Below are positions 27,523 to 37,279 of a DNA stretch of 64,000 bases, piece after piece. A model generated the notes under the pieces. That model saw only the letters and a program-made list of their open reading frames with translations. It was not told the DNA's origin and did no database searches. Positions within the stretch are counted from its first letter, which is position 1. The number at the start of each line of letters is the position of its first letter. The position numbers were made by a program, and so were the translations under genes. The stretch comes from DATMER01 sp963741305 (GTDB lineage Bacteria; Acidobacteriota; Thermoanaerobaculia; Multivoradales; UBA5704), in NCBI GenBank assembly GCA_963741305.1, contig CAVUHL010000007.1, positions 1 to 64,000 of the forward strand. The letters are read 5' to 3'.

Positions 27523-30500
27523 TCAGTCCAACTCGGGGCATCGGAACGGTTCTGCGGAACCTGGTGGCGGCAGATCGTTGTTCGACCGGACGGCTGTCTT
27601 TGTCCCTGACGGTGGCGGCTCGATGCTTTCGGGAGAAAGTACCTTATCCAGCTTCCAGTCACCTTGGAAGATGAAGGAAGCCCAATAGTAAGGATCGGAA
27701 AGAGTTCGGTCACTCAGCATCGAAATCTGGGCGCAACGTAGAGCTGCAGAGGGTGCAAGGCCTTCCTTAAAAAGGCCTTTGTAGAACCGTCGCATCAGTT
27801 CCGCAGTGCCCTGGTCGCTCACCTTCCAGAGGCTCACAACCACACGCGGGACACCTGCGTACATGAAGCTGCGCGTCAGCCCGATCAACCCTTCTCCCCG
27901 AATTTCACCACCCAGGCCAGTTTGGCAGGCACTGAGGACGGCGAGCTCTGCGTGGAGGTCCAAGTCGCAGATCTCGTAGGAGCGCAGGAATCCATCCTGC
28001 GAGTGCCCTTCGGAATCAACCAGAGACAGTACCAGGCCGGACAGCTCAGGTTGCTTGGCGTCCAAGATACCGTGAGTGGCAAAATGCAAAATCCGATACT
28101 CCTTGAGCGTGCCGCTCATTACAGTGGCCCTGCTAGCATCGAATCCCAGGGCCTCGAAGCGTTGCCCCTCTTTAACGAAAAGGCGAATCGCCTGAGCCTC
28201 TCTAGCTGTATAGGGAAGTGGCTCGAAGCCTTCGATGCCTGCGTCACGCGCCGCTCTTGCTAGATCTCCCGCAGAGGCTCTGCTCCCCTCTTTTTCTCCT
28301 TTCTGTGAAACACGTGGATCGTTTGAACTAAAAATCGGATCAGCAATCACTGCAATAAGTCTCTCAGCCCTATCTCGACCCCCTAGCTCTCGTCGCAAGG
28401 TTCCAAGGGCCGAAACTGAGGGAAGGTTGACGATCTCGTGCTCGCGCACCAGCAAGGATGCAGAAGCCTCAGATTCGCTCATCACTGCTTCGGAGGGAAC
28501 CGATAGAGCTGCAAAAGGGACGTACTGCAGAGCACCGTCTGCCACCACCACCAGACGTTTTGTGCCCAACTCTTTAGCCACCGGGCCCAGGAGAATCTTT
28601 GAAAGGCTAGCGGCCCACCGGTTGGAGTTTTTCGCCATAGGGCGCCCTTCTCGGCTCCAAGCCTCCCGCACCTGGCGTGCAATATCTTCAATCCAGGATC
28701 TTGCGGGGAGAATGTAGCTCTTCATTGGGCCCCGGGGCGGAATGTACCATAGGAAGCTGCGCTCCTCACCCAAGGAGTAGACAAGCATCAGCGAATCTAA
28801 ATCCAGCAATTTTCTCTCCTGAATTTCGGACAGCGAGAGCGGTTCTGGACGGGTCATTGCAGCATATTTAGGATTGCGGTCCCGAATGTCATTCTGCAGA
28901 ATATCAAGGTCTCTCAAGAGAGATCGCTGCTCTCGCTCCAACGTCGCCGCGAGCTCATCGCTTGCGGGATGGCCTTGGGCCCGGAAAGGTTTTCGGTTCA
29001 CCTCGTTGAGCTTCGCACGCAACTCGCGCTCCTGCGCCAAGAGGGAGGAGTCGGCCCCGTCGCGGATTCCGGCCTCCGCCTCCATCAAGAGATCCAAAAG
29101 TCCTCGAGCTCTCCGCCTCTCATTGATCGCAAAGGCTCGGACATCGTAGCCGTACTTGGGATGCAGTTCGTGCAGATGCATTAGAACATCGATATGAAGG
29201 TCATAATAATGCTGCTTTGTCCCGAAGTAGGCAGTCCGTTGGGTCTCGCTGTCGGATTCTGTTCTCAGCGCCTCCACGTGCTCGAGGACCCATTTCAGCT
29301 TTTCGTCGGCAGCCTCGAAATCTTCAAGGCTGTGCAGCGCACGGGCACTGCCAAAGCGGGTGGCAACTTCCCCGGGAAGGCTGCCAATAGAACGGAATAC
29401 TGCTGCCGCTTCTTCATGGGACACGAGAGCTTGCCGCGGATCCTTGATGGCATAATAGTACCTCCCCAGGTTCGAAAGCGCAAACGCTTCGTTGTAGCGG
29501 TCCTTCAGCTCTCGGAAAAGAGAGAGAGCTTTATGGTAGACCTCACCCGCCGCTTTTGGATTCCCTTGAAGAAGGGAGATCGTTCCCAAGTCATTCAAAG
29601 TGACCGCCTCGCTACGGGCTTCACGCTTGTTGCGAAAGATCGCGAGTGCCCGTTCGAGGTGAGTCCGGGATTCCTCCAACCGGGCAAGCGCTTGGTAGAC
29701 GTTCCCAATCCTCCTCAGTACATTCGCCTCGTCCAGGGCGGAACCCAGGGATCGATAAATCTCGAGCGCCTTCTCCAGAGAGTCGAGAGCCTCCTCAAAT
29801 CTGCCTCGATCTGCCAAGACATCACCGATCCCAAAAAGCGCGTTCCCTTCATTCGATTGGAGACCGGCCTGGAGTGACACAGTCAGCTCCTCGCGGTAGG
29901 CATTCAAGGCATCTTGGGCTTTGCCTCTGGCAACATAGGAGTTCCCGATGTTGTTGAGAGCATCAGCCTCCAGGTTCGCATCCTTGATCTCGCGGGAGAT
30001 TGCCAAGGCTTGAAGGGACAGGGTCAGGGCTGGTTCGATCTCGCCCTGGCCGAAATGGACCACTGCCGCCATATTAAGGACCGCACCTTCGCGACGCCGA
30101 TTTTTAAGACCCTGGAACAGCGGCAGAGCTTCCAGAAAGGCTGAAGTTGCGGCGGCGGGATCTCCGACGTCTCCAGACAGCCAGCCGATCCGAAACAGCG
30201 TCTCCGCCTTCCGCTCATACTCTCCTACCTCCCGCCAGACCAGCAGCACTTCACGATACTTTTTCAAGGCGTCTGGGTAAGAGTCGAGTCCTTGCAAGCG
30301 TAATGTCTCTCCTTCAGCGAAGAGTCGGTCGGCCGAAACACGCTTGAGGTCGTTTCCTTCTGGCTTGCGTTGCTCCGCGAGTGTCACCTTGTAAAACCCT
30401 GGTGGCGCGGTCAGGGCGCCGCAGATCACCTCCACTCGATAGAGGCCTCCAACGTTCGCAGCGAAGTAAAAGGGCTCGAGACCATACCTCCCATTCGGAC

Positions 30501-30849
30501 TGTCCACCTGGAACACCGATTGGCCATTGGGACCCGGCTCTTTCAAATCGACCGCCACATCAATCCCATTCTGCTCCACCACCACATATACATATTCCCC
30601 TGCCTTCATATCCAACTCGTACGCGTGCCCCTCCCCGCCCTTGAGCTCCCGCTCGACCGGCTGGCCCGACACAAGCCTCTGCGGGTCTCCCACGATCTTG
30701 ACCGTCGTCTCCGTCACAGGTTGAGCCTCCTTTCGAGGGGATTCCGGAACTGCCGCCGGCCTGGTACGCAGCCAGACGGCCAGGATGGCGAGCCCGAGCA
30801 CGCCCGCAAGGCCGAGGGCGACCTTGCGCGGGTTCCGGAGAGGCGGCAT
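27523..30849 (-). CDS. Membrane-anchored TPR-CHAT protease-like protein
   Basis: A 1108-residue protein. Residues 10-28 are a TM anchor (VALGLAGVLGLAILAVWL), followed by a beta-sandwich module (about 45-155, GGEGHAYELDMKAGEYVYVV) seen in envelope proteins, then about ten TPRs (about 165-560; for example NNIGNSYVARGKAQDALNAY), a helical linker, and a C-terminal CHAT domain. The CHAT dyad is His in ILHFATHGI (about 925) and Cys in LSACQTG (about 975), with SLWKVSD and DPYYWASFIF closing the domain. The N-in topology puts TPR and CHAT outside the cytoplasm, which is unusual for a death protease. Divergent from the CHAT-FGE gene; co-transcribed with the C25-like gene. Confidence 0.85.
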   Translation of the reverse strand: MPPLRNPRKVALGLAGVLGLAILAVWLRTRPAAVPESPRKEAQPVTETTVKIVGDPQRLVSGQPVERELKGGEGHAYELDMKAGEYVYVVVEQNGIDVAVDLKEPGPNGQSVFQVDSPNGRYGLEPFYFAANVGGLYRVEVICGALTAPPGFYKVTLAEQRKPEGNDLKRVSADRLFAEGETLRLQGLDSYPDALKKYREVLLVWREVGEYERKAETLFRIGWLSGDVGDPAAATSAFLEALPLFQGLKNRRREGAVLNMAAVVHFGQGEIEPALTLSLQALAISREIKDANLEADALNNIGNSYVARGKAQDALNAYREELTVSLQAGLQSNEGNALFGIGDVLADRGRFEEALDSLEKALEIYRSLGSALDEANVLRRIGNVYQALARLEESRTHLERALAIFRNKREARSEAVTLNDLGTISLLQGNPKAAGEVYHKALSLFRELKDRYNEAFALSNLGRYYYAIKDPRQALVSHEEAAAVFRSIGSLPGEVATRFGSARALHSLEDFEAADEKLKWVLEHVEALRTESDSETQRTAYFGTKQHYYDLHIDVLMHLHELHPKYGYDVRAFAINERRRARGLLDLLMEAEAGIRDGADSSLLAQERELRAKLNEVNRKPFRAQGHPASDELAATLEREQRSLLRDLDILQNDIRDRNPKYAAMTRPEPLSLSEIQERKLLDLDSLMLVYSLGEERSFLWYIPPRGPMKSYILPARSWIEDIARQVREAWSREGRPMAKNSNRWAASLSKILLGPVAKELGTKRLVVVADGALQYVPFAALSVPSEAVMSESEASASLLVREHEIVNLPSVSALGTLRRELGGRDRAERLIAVIADPIFSSNDPRVSQKGEKEGSRASAGDLARAARDAGIEGFEPLPYTAREAQAIRLFVKEGQRFEALGFDASRATVMSGTLKEYRILHFATHGILDAKQPELSGLVLSLVDSEGHSQDGFLRSYEICDLDLHAELAVLSACQTGLGGEIRGEGLIGLTRSFMYAGVPRVVVSLWKVSDQGTAELMRRFYKGLFKEGLAPSAALRCAQISMLSDRTLSDPYYWASFIFQGDWKLDKVLSPESIEPPPSGTKTAVRSNNDLPPPGSAEPFRCPELD

Positions 30850-30967
30850 AAGGGAGTCTAGTTTAGCATCTCAGCCAGACAGCCTTCCACTCCTGTACGC
30901 CCCCAGCCCGCTCTCATACAATAGGAGACACTGTAGGTCTGTTTGTGTTGAGGGCGAGGAGTCACCG

Positions 30968-32875
30968 ATCGAGTACAAGGACTTCGTGGTCCAGGTGGGA
31001 CCCGGCCGTGACGGCGAGTTCGCGGTGCGGGTGCTCGACTCTCCTGCCGGCCAGGGGAAAGGCTCATTCCGCCTGCCCTGGAACCCCGGCGAGTGGGGCC
31101 GGATCCGCGGCGGGCTGGTCCGTGGCAACCGCGATCTGGCGGCCGGGAAGCTGTCCGCCAACCTGCTCACTCCCCAACAAATCGGGGACGAGCTGTTTCG
31201 CGCCCTGTTCTCCGATCAGGTCGGACTTCTATGGGCCCGGAGCCTCGGAGCCGTCCAGGACGGCGGCCTGCGTATCCAGCTCCGCTTCAAGCTGGATGAA
31301 GAGCCAGCGGGCTCCTCTCTCCTCCACAGCCTTCCCTGGGAGCTCCTTCGTCAGCCGGACACCCGCGACTTCCTCGCCCTGAGCCGGCAGACGCCGGTCG
31401 TGCGCTACCTCGAGGTTCCCCGGCCGGTGAGCGTATCTCTGCGTCCCCCGATCCTGCGCATCCTCGTGGTGCTCTCCTCTCCGGCCGGCCTGCCGCCCCT
31501 CGACGTTGCTCGGGAGCAGCGGGAGATCCAGGAGGCCTGGGGAGGCCGGCCGGAGGTCGTGGTCGATTGCCTGGAACGGCCCCGGACCGAGGCGTTGCGC
31601 GAGGCGCTTCGGCTCCGCCCGTACCACGTGCTTCATTTCATGGGGCACGGGAAGCTCGATTCGAGCACCGGAGAGGGGTTGCTCTTCTTCGAGGATCGCG
31701 ACGGGAAGATTGATCCGGTCTCGGGCGAAGCCCTGGCGACGCTCCTCAAGGACGTCAAGAGCCTCCGGATGGTCTTTCTCAATGCCTGCGACACCGCCCG
31801 GGTGGAGGAAGAGACCGGGCTCGACCCGTTCGCCGGAGTGGCGACGGCCCTGGTCATGGCGGGCCTTCCGGCCGCGGTGGCGATGCAGCTCTCGATCTCG
31901 GATTCGGCAGCAATCACCTTCAGCCAAGCCGTCCATCTCCGTCTCGCCGAAGGCGATCCGGTCGATGCGGCGGTGACGGAGGGCCGCAAGGCCCTCTTTG
32001 CGGCCCATCATTTCACCACGGAGTGGGCCGTCCCCGTGCTCTTCACGCGCGTCGCCGACGGTCGGATCTTCGAACGGGAAGAGCAACTCGACCCAGGGGC
32101 TCGGCCGGCTCCCTCCTCCAGGCCGCGGCGCCACCGGCTCCGGACGGGTCTCGCCGCAGGTCTCGGCCTGGCCGTCTTATTGGCGGTGACGCTCGTAATC
32201 CGCAGCCGGGCCGCCCTTCCCTGGCCGGTAAAGATACCCGTCCTGGAGAGCGTGCAGGTGGGATCCTTCAGGATCGGGCGCTTCGAGGTCACAGAGAGCG
32301 AATTCCTTCAGTTCATCCGCGCCAATCCCCAGTGGCGGCGCGACCGGATCGAGCGGGGTCTTCATGATCGCGACTACTTGAAGCACTGGATCTCCTGGCA
32401 AGAATTCCCTCCCAAGCTCGACGACCACCCCGTGACCCGGGTGTCGTGGTATGCCGCCGACGCTTTTTGTGACTGGGTTGGTGGCCGTCTGCCTCAACAA
32501 GGGGAGTGGCAAGCAGCCGCTCATACGGCCGAGCACCGCTTCCCCTGGGGTCCGAAGCCGCCGGCCGGCCCTCTCCTCAACTTCTGCGCCAGCGAATGCC
32601 TCCGGGACTTTCGCGATCCGGTGCGGAGCGATGGCTTCCTCGAGACCGCCCCGGTCCGGTCCTTCCCGGCCGGCGCCTCCCGCGAAGGAGTCTTAAATCT
32701 GAGCGGCAACGTCTGGGAGTGGATCGACGATGCCTCCGGGGCCATGCGGCTGACCCTCGGAGGCTCCTATCTCTCTCAACTCGACGAGTGCTCGACAGAC
32801 AAACCGTCCCCGGAGACGGCCACCCTCTGCGCGGCGGACGGCGGCTTCCGTTGCATCTGGGATCTGAAACCCTGA
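30968..32875 (+). CDS. CHAT-TM-FGE fusion protein
   Basis: About 635 residues. An N-terminal CHAT domain (about 1-350) with catalytic His in LHFMGHGKL (about 226) and Cys in LNACDTA (about 272) is followed by one TM (about 391-412, AAGLGLAVLLAVTLVIRS) and a C-terminal formylglycine-generating-enzyme-like fold (RFEVTESEFLQFI, HPVTRVSWYAADAFCDWVGG, LSGNVWEW, GGFRC). The FGE active-site cysteine pair is not in place, so this part is probably a binding domain exposed across the membrane. No ATG, GTG or TTG is in frame after the SD GAGGAG; the homologue's ATG aligns with ATC 30968. Operon with an OmpA-like gene 9 bp downstream. Confidence 0.75.
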   Translation: MEYKDFVVQVGPGRDGEFAVRVLDSPAGQGKGSFRLPWNPGEWGRIRGGLVRGNRDLAAGKLSANLLTPQQIGDELFRALFSDQVGLLWARSLGAVQDGGLRIQLRFKLDEEPAGSSLLHSLPWELLRQPDTRDFLALSRQTPVVRYLEVPRPVSVSLRPPILRILVVLSSPAGLPPLDVAREQREIQEAWGGRPEVVVDCLERPRTEALREALRLRPYHVLHFMGHGKLDSSTGEGLLFFEDRDGKIDPVSGEALATLLKDVKSLRMVFLNACDTARVEEETGLDPFAGVATALVMAGLPAAVAMQLSISDSAAITFSQAVHLRLAEGDPVDAAVTEGRKALFAAHHFTTEWAVPVLFTRVADGRIFEREEQLDPGARPAPSSRPRRHRLRTGLAAGLGLAVLLAVTLVIRSRAALPWPVKIPVLESVQVGSFRIGRFEVTESEFLQFIRANPQWRRDRIERGLHDRDYLKHWISWQEFPPKLDDHPVTRVSWYAADAFCDWVGGRLPQQGEWQAAAHTAEHRFPWGPKPPAGPLLNFCASECLRDFRDPVRSDGFLETAPVRSFPAGASREGVLNLSGNVWEWIDDASGAMRLTLGGSYLSQLDECSTDKPSPETATLCAADGGFRCIWDLKP

Positions 32876-32884
32876 GGACGAAGC

Positions 32885-33862
32885 ATGAACAGAATCCGCC
32901 TCTTGGGTACGATCGCTTTTCTCCTCCTCCTGTTCTGCGTCCTCCTGGCAGGGATCGACTCGTACGCCCGCCGGCTCCACGCCTCCCGGGAGGCCCGCCG
33001 CCGGGTGGCCGAAGCCTTGGCCCTCGCGGGGAAACCCGAGCGGCAGATGGCGCTCTTCCAACAGGCCCGAGTGGCCGATCCGGCCTACAGCCTGTCGTGC
33101 GAGCAGGGCGTGCAGTTCGAGCGCTGGGGCCATTATGCGGAAGCCGCGGCGAGCTTCCGCGCTTGTTTTGGCAGCGACCCCAATCAAGCGTACGCGTACC
33201 TCGCCCATGCGAAAAACCTGGTATGGGCGGCGCAGGGAAGCGACGACTACCTGGACGCGCGGAGCGCTCTGCGGCATTTCCTCGAGCTGGCTCCCGAGGA
33301 TCCCGTTGCCTCCCGCGATGCGGTGAGCCGCCACGAAGCCGTAAAGCTGGTCCGCGATTTGGAGGATCTCCTTGAGGATGAGAATCCGCACGGAGAAGCG
33401 GACCTTTATTCCAAGGACGATCTTCTTAGGATCCTCCTCCGCACCCCGGAGCGGGGCGCGTCCCGTTACGACGGTCCGCGGGTCCCCCTGCGCCTCGGTT
33501 TCCGGCCCGGCGACGCCGTCTTCGGCGTGGCCGCCGAGCAGCAGCTCTGGGGCGTCGCCCAAGCCCTCAAAGACGGCCGCCTCGCCCGCGCCAAGATCCG
33601 GATTGAAGGACACACCGACAGCGTGGAGGGGAGAACGCGGAAGGCACGAAGCCAGATCGCTGTCCGCCGCGCCGAAGCCGTGAGAACCTTCCTCATGCGG
33701 CGCTGCGGCATCCCGGCGAGCCGCCTGAGCGTCACCGGGTACGCAGACGACTATCCCCTCGAGCCGAACAACATGGAGGGAAAACGCGCCAGAAACCGCC
33801 GCGTCGAGTTGGTGAACCTGACAACCCAGGAGGTAGTGCGGGGGGATGCGCGGGATTGGTAA
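32885..33862 (+). CDS. OmpA-family peptidoglycan-binding protein with N-terminal TM
   Basis: A 325-residue protein with an N-terminal membrane anchor (LLGTIAFLLLLFCVLLAGID), a TPR-like segment (EQGVQFERWGHYAEAAASFR), an acidic linker, and a C-terminal OmpA-like domain: KIRIEGHTDSVEG, SQIAVRRAEAVRTFLMRRCG, LSVTGYADDYPLEPNN and ARNRRVEL. It should tether the inner membrane to peptidoglycan. It lies 9 bp behind the CHAT-TM-FGE gene, so it may present or stabilise that protein's extracytoplasmic FGE domain at the cell wall. The frame is intact. Confidence 0.8.
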   Translation: MNRIRLLGTIAFLLLLFCVLLAGIDSYARRLHASREARRRVAEALALAGKPERQMALFQQARVADPAYSLSCEQGVQFERWGHYAEAAASFRACFGSDPNQAYAYLAHAKNLVWAAQGSDDYLDARSALRHFLELAPEDPVASRDAVSRHEAVKLVRDLEDLLEDENPHGEADLYSKDDLLRILLRTPERGASRYDGPRVPLRLGFRPGDAVFGVAAEQQLWGVAQALKDGRLARAKIRIEGHTDSVEGRTRKARSQIAVRRAEAVRTFLMRRCGIPASRLSVTGYADDYPLEPNNMEGKRARNRRVELVNLTTQEVVRGDARDW

Positions 33863-33887
33863 GATTCCTGGGCATCGGAGCCTGACG

Positions 33888-34249
33888 ATGAAACTGGAGA
33901 TGTCCTGGACCGGGAAACGCGAGCATCGCAACCTGTCGTTTCAGCTCTCGCACGCCGTGGGGCCGGACTTCCGTCTCCTCGTACAGCCGCTGTTGCGCAT
34001 CGCCCTGCACGAGACCATGAGGGAGGCGATCCCCCGGAGCGTTCCGGCCCTCAGGGAAGATAATTCGCCCGGGCTTTCTACACCGCCCTCGAGCGGGGGG
34101 AGACCTTTGGCAAGGCGGCGCGGGAAGCTCGCCTCCACCTCCGCGAGATGGCTCCAGGAAATCCGGCCTGGCTGGCCTACACGGTCTACGCCCAAGTCAA
34201 CGGACGGCTCGTGCCTCACACCCCCACACAGATAAACGGCGCCCAATAA
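33888..34249 (+). pseudogene. Internally deleted CHAT gene remnant
   Basis: Starts MKLEMSWTGKREHRNLSFQL at 33888 and reads about 60 codons. Near 34065 it jumps, in another frame, to a CHAT C-terminus: FYTALERGETFGKAAREARL and NPAWLAYTVYAQVNGRL. This tail is close to the ends of the CHAT proteins at 40984 and 54481. The whole catalytic core is missing, so a deletion of roughly 1 kb or more fused the two ends. Its 3' end overlaps the tail of the opposing TPR-CHAT gene. Confidence 0.65.
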
Positions 34250-37200
34250 TAAGGATCGCAAAAAGGCCGCTCGGCGGGCTCTTCGAGGGCGAGGCGGAGG
34301 ACCGCGCCGGCGAAGCCGTGGCCCTTCCGGTCCCACAGCTTCGTCCGAAGCTCCGCGGTGGTGGCGTCCCGCAGCCAGAGTTGGGCCCGCCGCAGGGCTG
34401 CTGCCGGAGACGTCGATTCATCCGGGCCTGGATCGCCTACCAGATGGTGCTCATAAAAACGAATCATCAGGAGAGCCGTGGAGAGGTCGTCCACTTTCCA
34501 GAGGTTCCCCACGACTCCAGGTACGCCCGCCTGCAGGAACACCGCGGGGAGACCGACAGCCTCGTCCGGCACACGCTCGGATTCGATCATGGCGCTCTCG
34601 CAGGCGGACAGCACGGCGAGGCGGGCCGACGGCCGCTCCGCCTCGGCCAATGGTTGGCCGTCGAGCAGGTCCCGGACGGTCAACCGCTCGCCGTGCGCCA
34701 GGACGAGGCCCGTTTCGAGAGGACGGTCCGGATCGAATTGGCCGTGACAGGCCAGGTGGAGATAGCCCGCGCTCCAGAGCGCCGACTCCACCTCCCGGCG
34801 GACCGCCTCCTCGCCGGTGAGGAGACGCGGCCGCCCGCCGAAGGCTCCTCCGATGGCCGCCGCCTCGGTCGCGGCGAACTCCAGGGGAAGGAGGGGCTCG
34901 GGCAGTGGCAGCGGATTACCCACGGCCAGGAGATCCCCCGCCGGGCGCGTCCCGGCAAGCCGCGCCAACGCGTGACCGAGAGCCCGTGCCGACGGGGCCT
35001 GAGAGACCTCCATCTCGTCCAGCAGGCACAGCTCGCGCCCCTCGTGACGATAGGGAGCTGCATGGAGCGGCAGGAGGCCGAGGCGGCCTTGGGGGATGAG
35101 CACCACGCTCGGGTGGCCGCGCAGCCGGGCGGCGAGCAGCGCAGCGAAATCCGCTCCCAGCCGCGAGAGCTTGCCGAGGCGCGCCCGCAAGCGGTCCCTG
35201 CCTTCCAGGAGGCCGCCGGTCTCCTCGTAGATCCGGTCGAGATCCGCTTCCCTGAAAAGATCGCACCACACGGTCTCGATCTCGTCTCGCGGATGAAGAA
35301 GCAGGGCCAGGCTGCCCAGGGGAGAAACGATCAGATAAACCAGGGGCCGGCCCAGGGCGCGGACCACGGCTCGGATTCCCGCTGCATCGAGGCCCGCGGG
35401 CAGAAAATCGGGATCCACCAACCGCAGCGCCTCGACGATCCGCGCCAGCTCTTCGCGAGCGTCTCGCAGGTCGGCCATCACGGCCAGGAATTCCCGCGCT
35501 CCGGGAAGCCCCGCCTCCCGGGCCTCGGCCTCCAGGATACGGATCCTCTCCACGGCGCCGCGGAGCTCCCTCCGCCGCTCTTCCGGAAGGCGACCGAGCA
35601 GGGCCTCATTGCGCGACAAGGCCTCGGCCAGCGACCGCGTCTTCCAACGCTCCAGCAGCTCCACGGCCTTCCAGACCTCGCCCGTCCTCGCCAGGCAGTA
35701 GACGGCCCACGGCACCAGCTTGAGGTTCTCTCCCAACTCGAAGCTCCGTCCCTCCGGGGTCACTCCGCTCTGGTAGAGAAGCTCGGCAGCCCGCAGCGCC
35801 TCGGCATAGGCTGCCGTCGCCTCCTTCCAGCTCCCTTCGGCAAAGGTTTCCCAGGTTGCGCTGGAGCCGGCGGAAATCGACCGGCAGCGACTCCGCCGTC
35901 ACCACCTGAAAGGCCTCCCGGAAGGCCGCCACCGCGCGGGCCCGGTTCTCGGCACGGGCACCGCGGAACCGTCGCGAATAGATCAATCCCAGGGTGTTGA
36001 GCGTCCCGGCCCAATCCATGGGCGCCGAGCGGCGGGTTCTCACTTCGAGGGCATCCTGGCACGCGGCAAGCGCGCGCTCCAGGGTCTCCTCCCGATCCCC
36101 TGAAAAGTGATCCAGACAGGCGCTGGCGAGGTTGCTCTTGACTCCGGACCATTCCAGGGGATCGTCCTCGCGAGTGAGCGCCTCCAAGGCTTTCTCGTAG
36201 GCCGCGAGCCCGCTCTCGCAGGCCTTGAGCGCCCGCTCCAAGCTCTCTCCCCGATTTCCGGCCCTGCGGTCGATCCAGGCAATGGCCAGGTTGAGCTGCG
36301 CCGTTCCCCACTCGCTCGGGAAGCGCTCCCGCGGCAGCTTCCGCAGGACCCGGCGATAGAGGCGGATCGCCACCTCCACGTCGCGACTCCGGCCCGAGTG
36401 CGATCTTTCGCGATGGGCATTGCCGAGATTGATCAGTGTCCGGGCCCATGTCTGAGGATTGCTCTGAAAGGAAAGGACCGTGAGAGCCTTCCGGAACAAC
36501 TCGATCGCTCGCGTCAGATCCTCCGGGCCACCGGCCGGCGGCTCCAGGTGGATCGTTCCCAGATTGGTCAATACCTCCGCCCAGTCCTCCCACATCTCTT
36601 CCTGAGCGTAGATCTCCACGGCCTCCTGAAACCGCTCCGCCGCCTCGGCCAGATCGCGCAACCGGTCGCCCCCGGGCCGGTCACAGAGCGCCTTGCCGAG
36701 ATTGTTCAGCACGTTGGCCCGGGTCTCCGGCGGCACCTCGGTCCCGCGGTCCAGGATCTCCCGATAGGTCGCAATGGCCTTCTCCACATTGTCCTCGCGC
36801 CGGCCAGCGATCCGTTCGGTGTAGAGAAGCGCCCGATTGTTCATGATGCCGATCCAGCTCTCCGGCCCGTCCTCATAGGAGAACCGTTCGAGAGCGCGCT
36901 CGTAAGCGGCGAGAGCCCTCTCCAGGTTTTCTCTCCGATCACCAATGGACCGTTCGGCGTAGGAGCCGGCAAGCTGAAGCGTCAAACCTACCCAGCTGGC
37001 AGGATCGGCGTCGAACGAGATCTCCGCCAGATCTCCTTCGCAGGCGACGATCATCCGCTCGCAGAACGCCGCCGCGATGCCGATCTGCCGGCACTCCAAA
37101 AGGAATCTCCTCTCTTCCTTCAGACTGGAAGCCTCGCCGCGGTGCCGTTCGCTCTCGGCCGCGAGAAGGGCCAGGAATTCGTCACCCAGCAACTCGGGAT

Positions 37201-37279
37201 GAGCTTCCAGGAGATCGCGCGCCTCGTCCCAGGATCCGGCGGCGAGAAAGCGGTTCAGGAGGTCCGGGAGAATGCTCAT
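34216..37279 (-). CDS. TPR-CHAT protein 2, frameshifted
   Basis: About 1020 residues in two frames joined near 35860. The N-terminal two thirds are TPR-like repeats of 45-50 residues (NLERALAAYERALERFSYED, ARTLINLGNAHRER, NLAIAWIDRRAGNRGESLER). The C-terminal CHAT domain carries His in YLHLACHGQF and Cys in VLSACESAM, then GNLWKVDD and DPYYWAPFICVGV at the very end. No TM, so cytoplasmic. Its ATG (37279) overlaps the stop of the homologous upstream gene (ATGA), giving a tandem operon. TPRs probably recognise an activator or hold the protease inactive. Confidence 0.82.
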
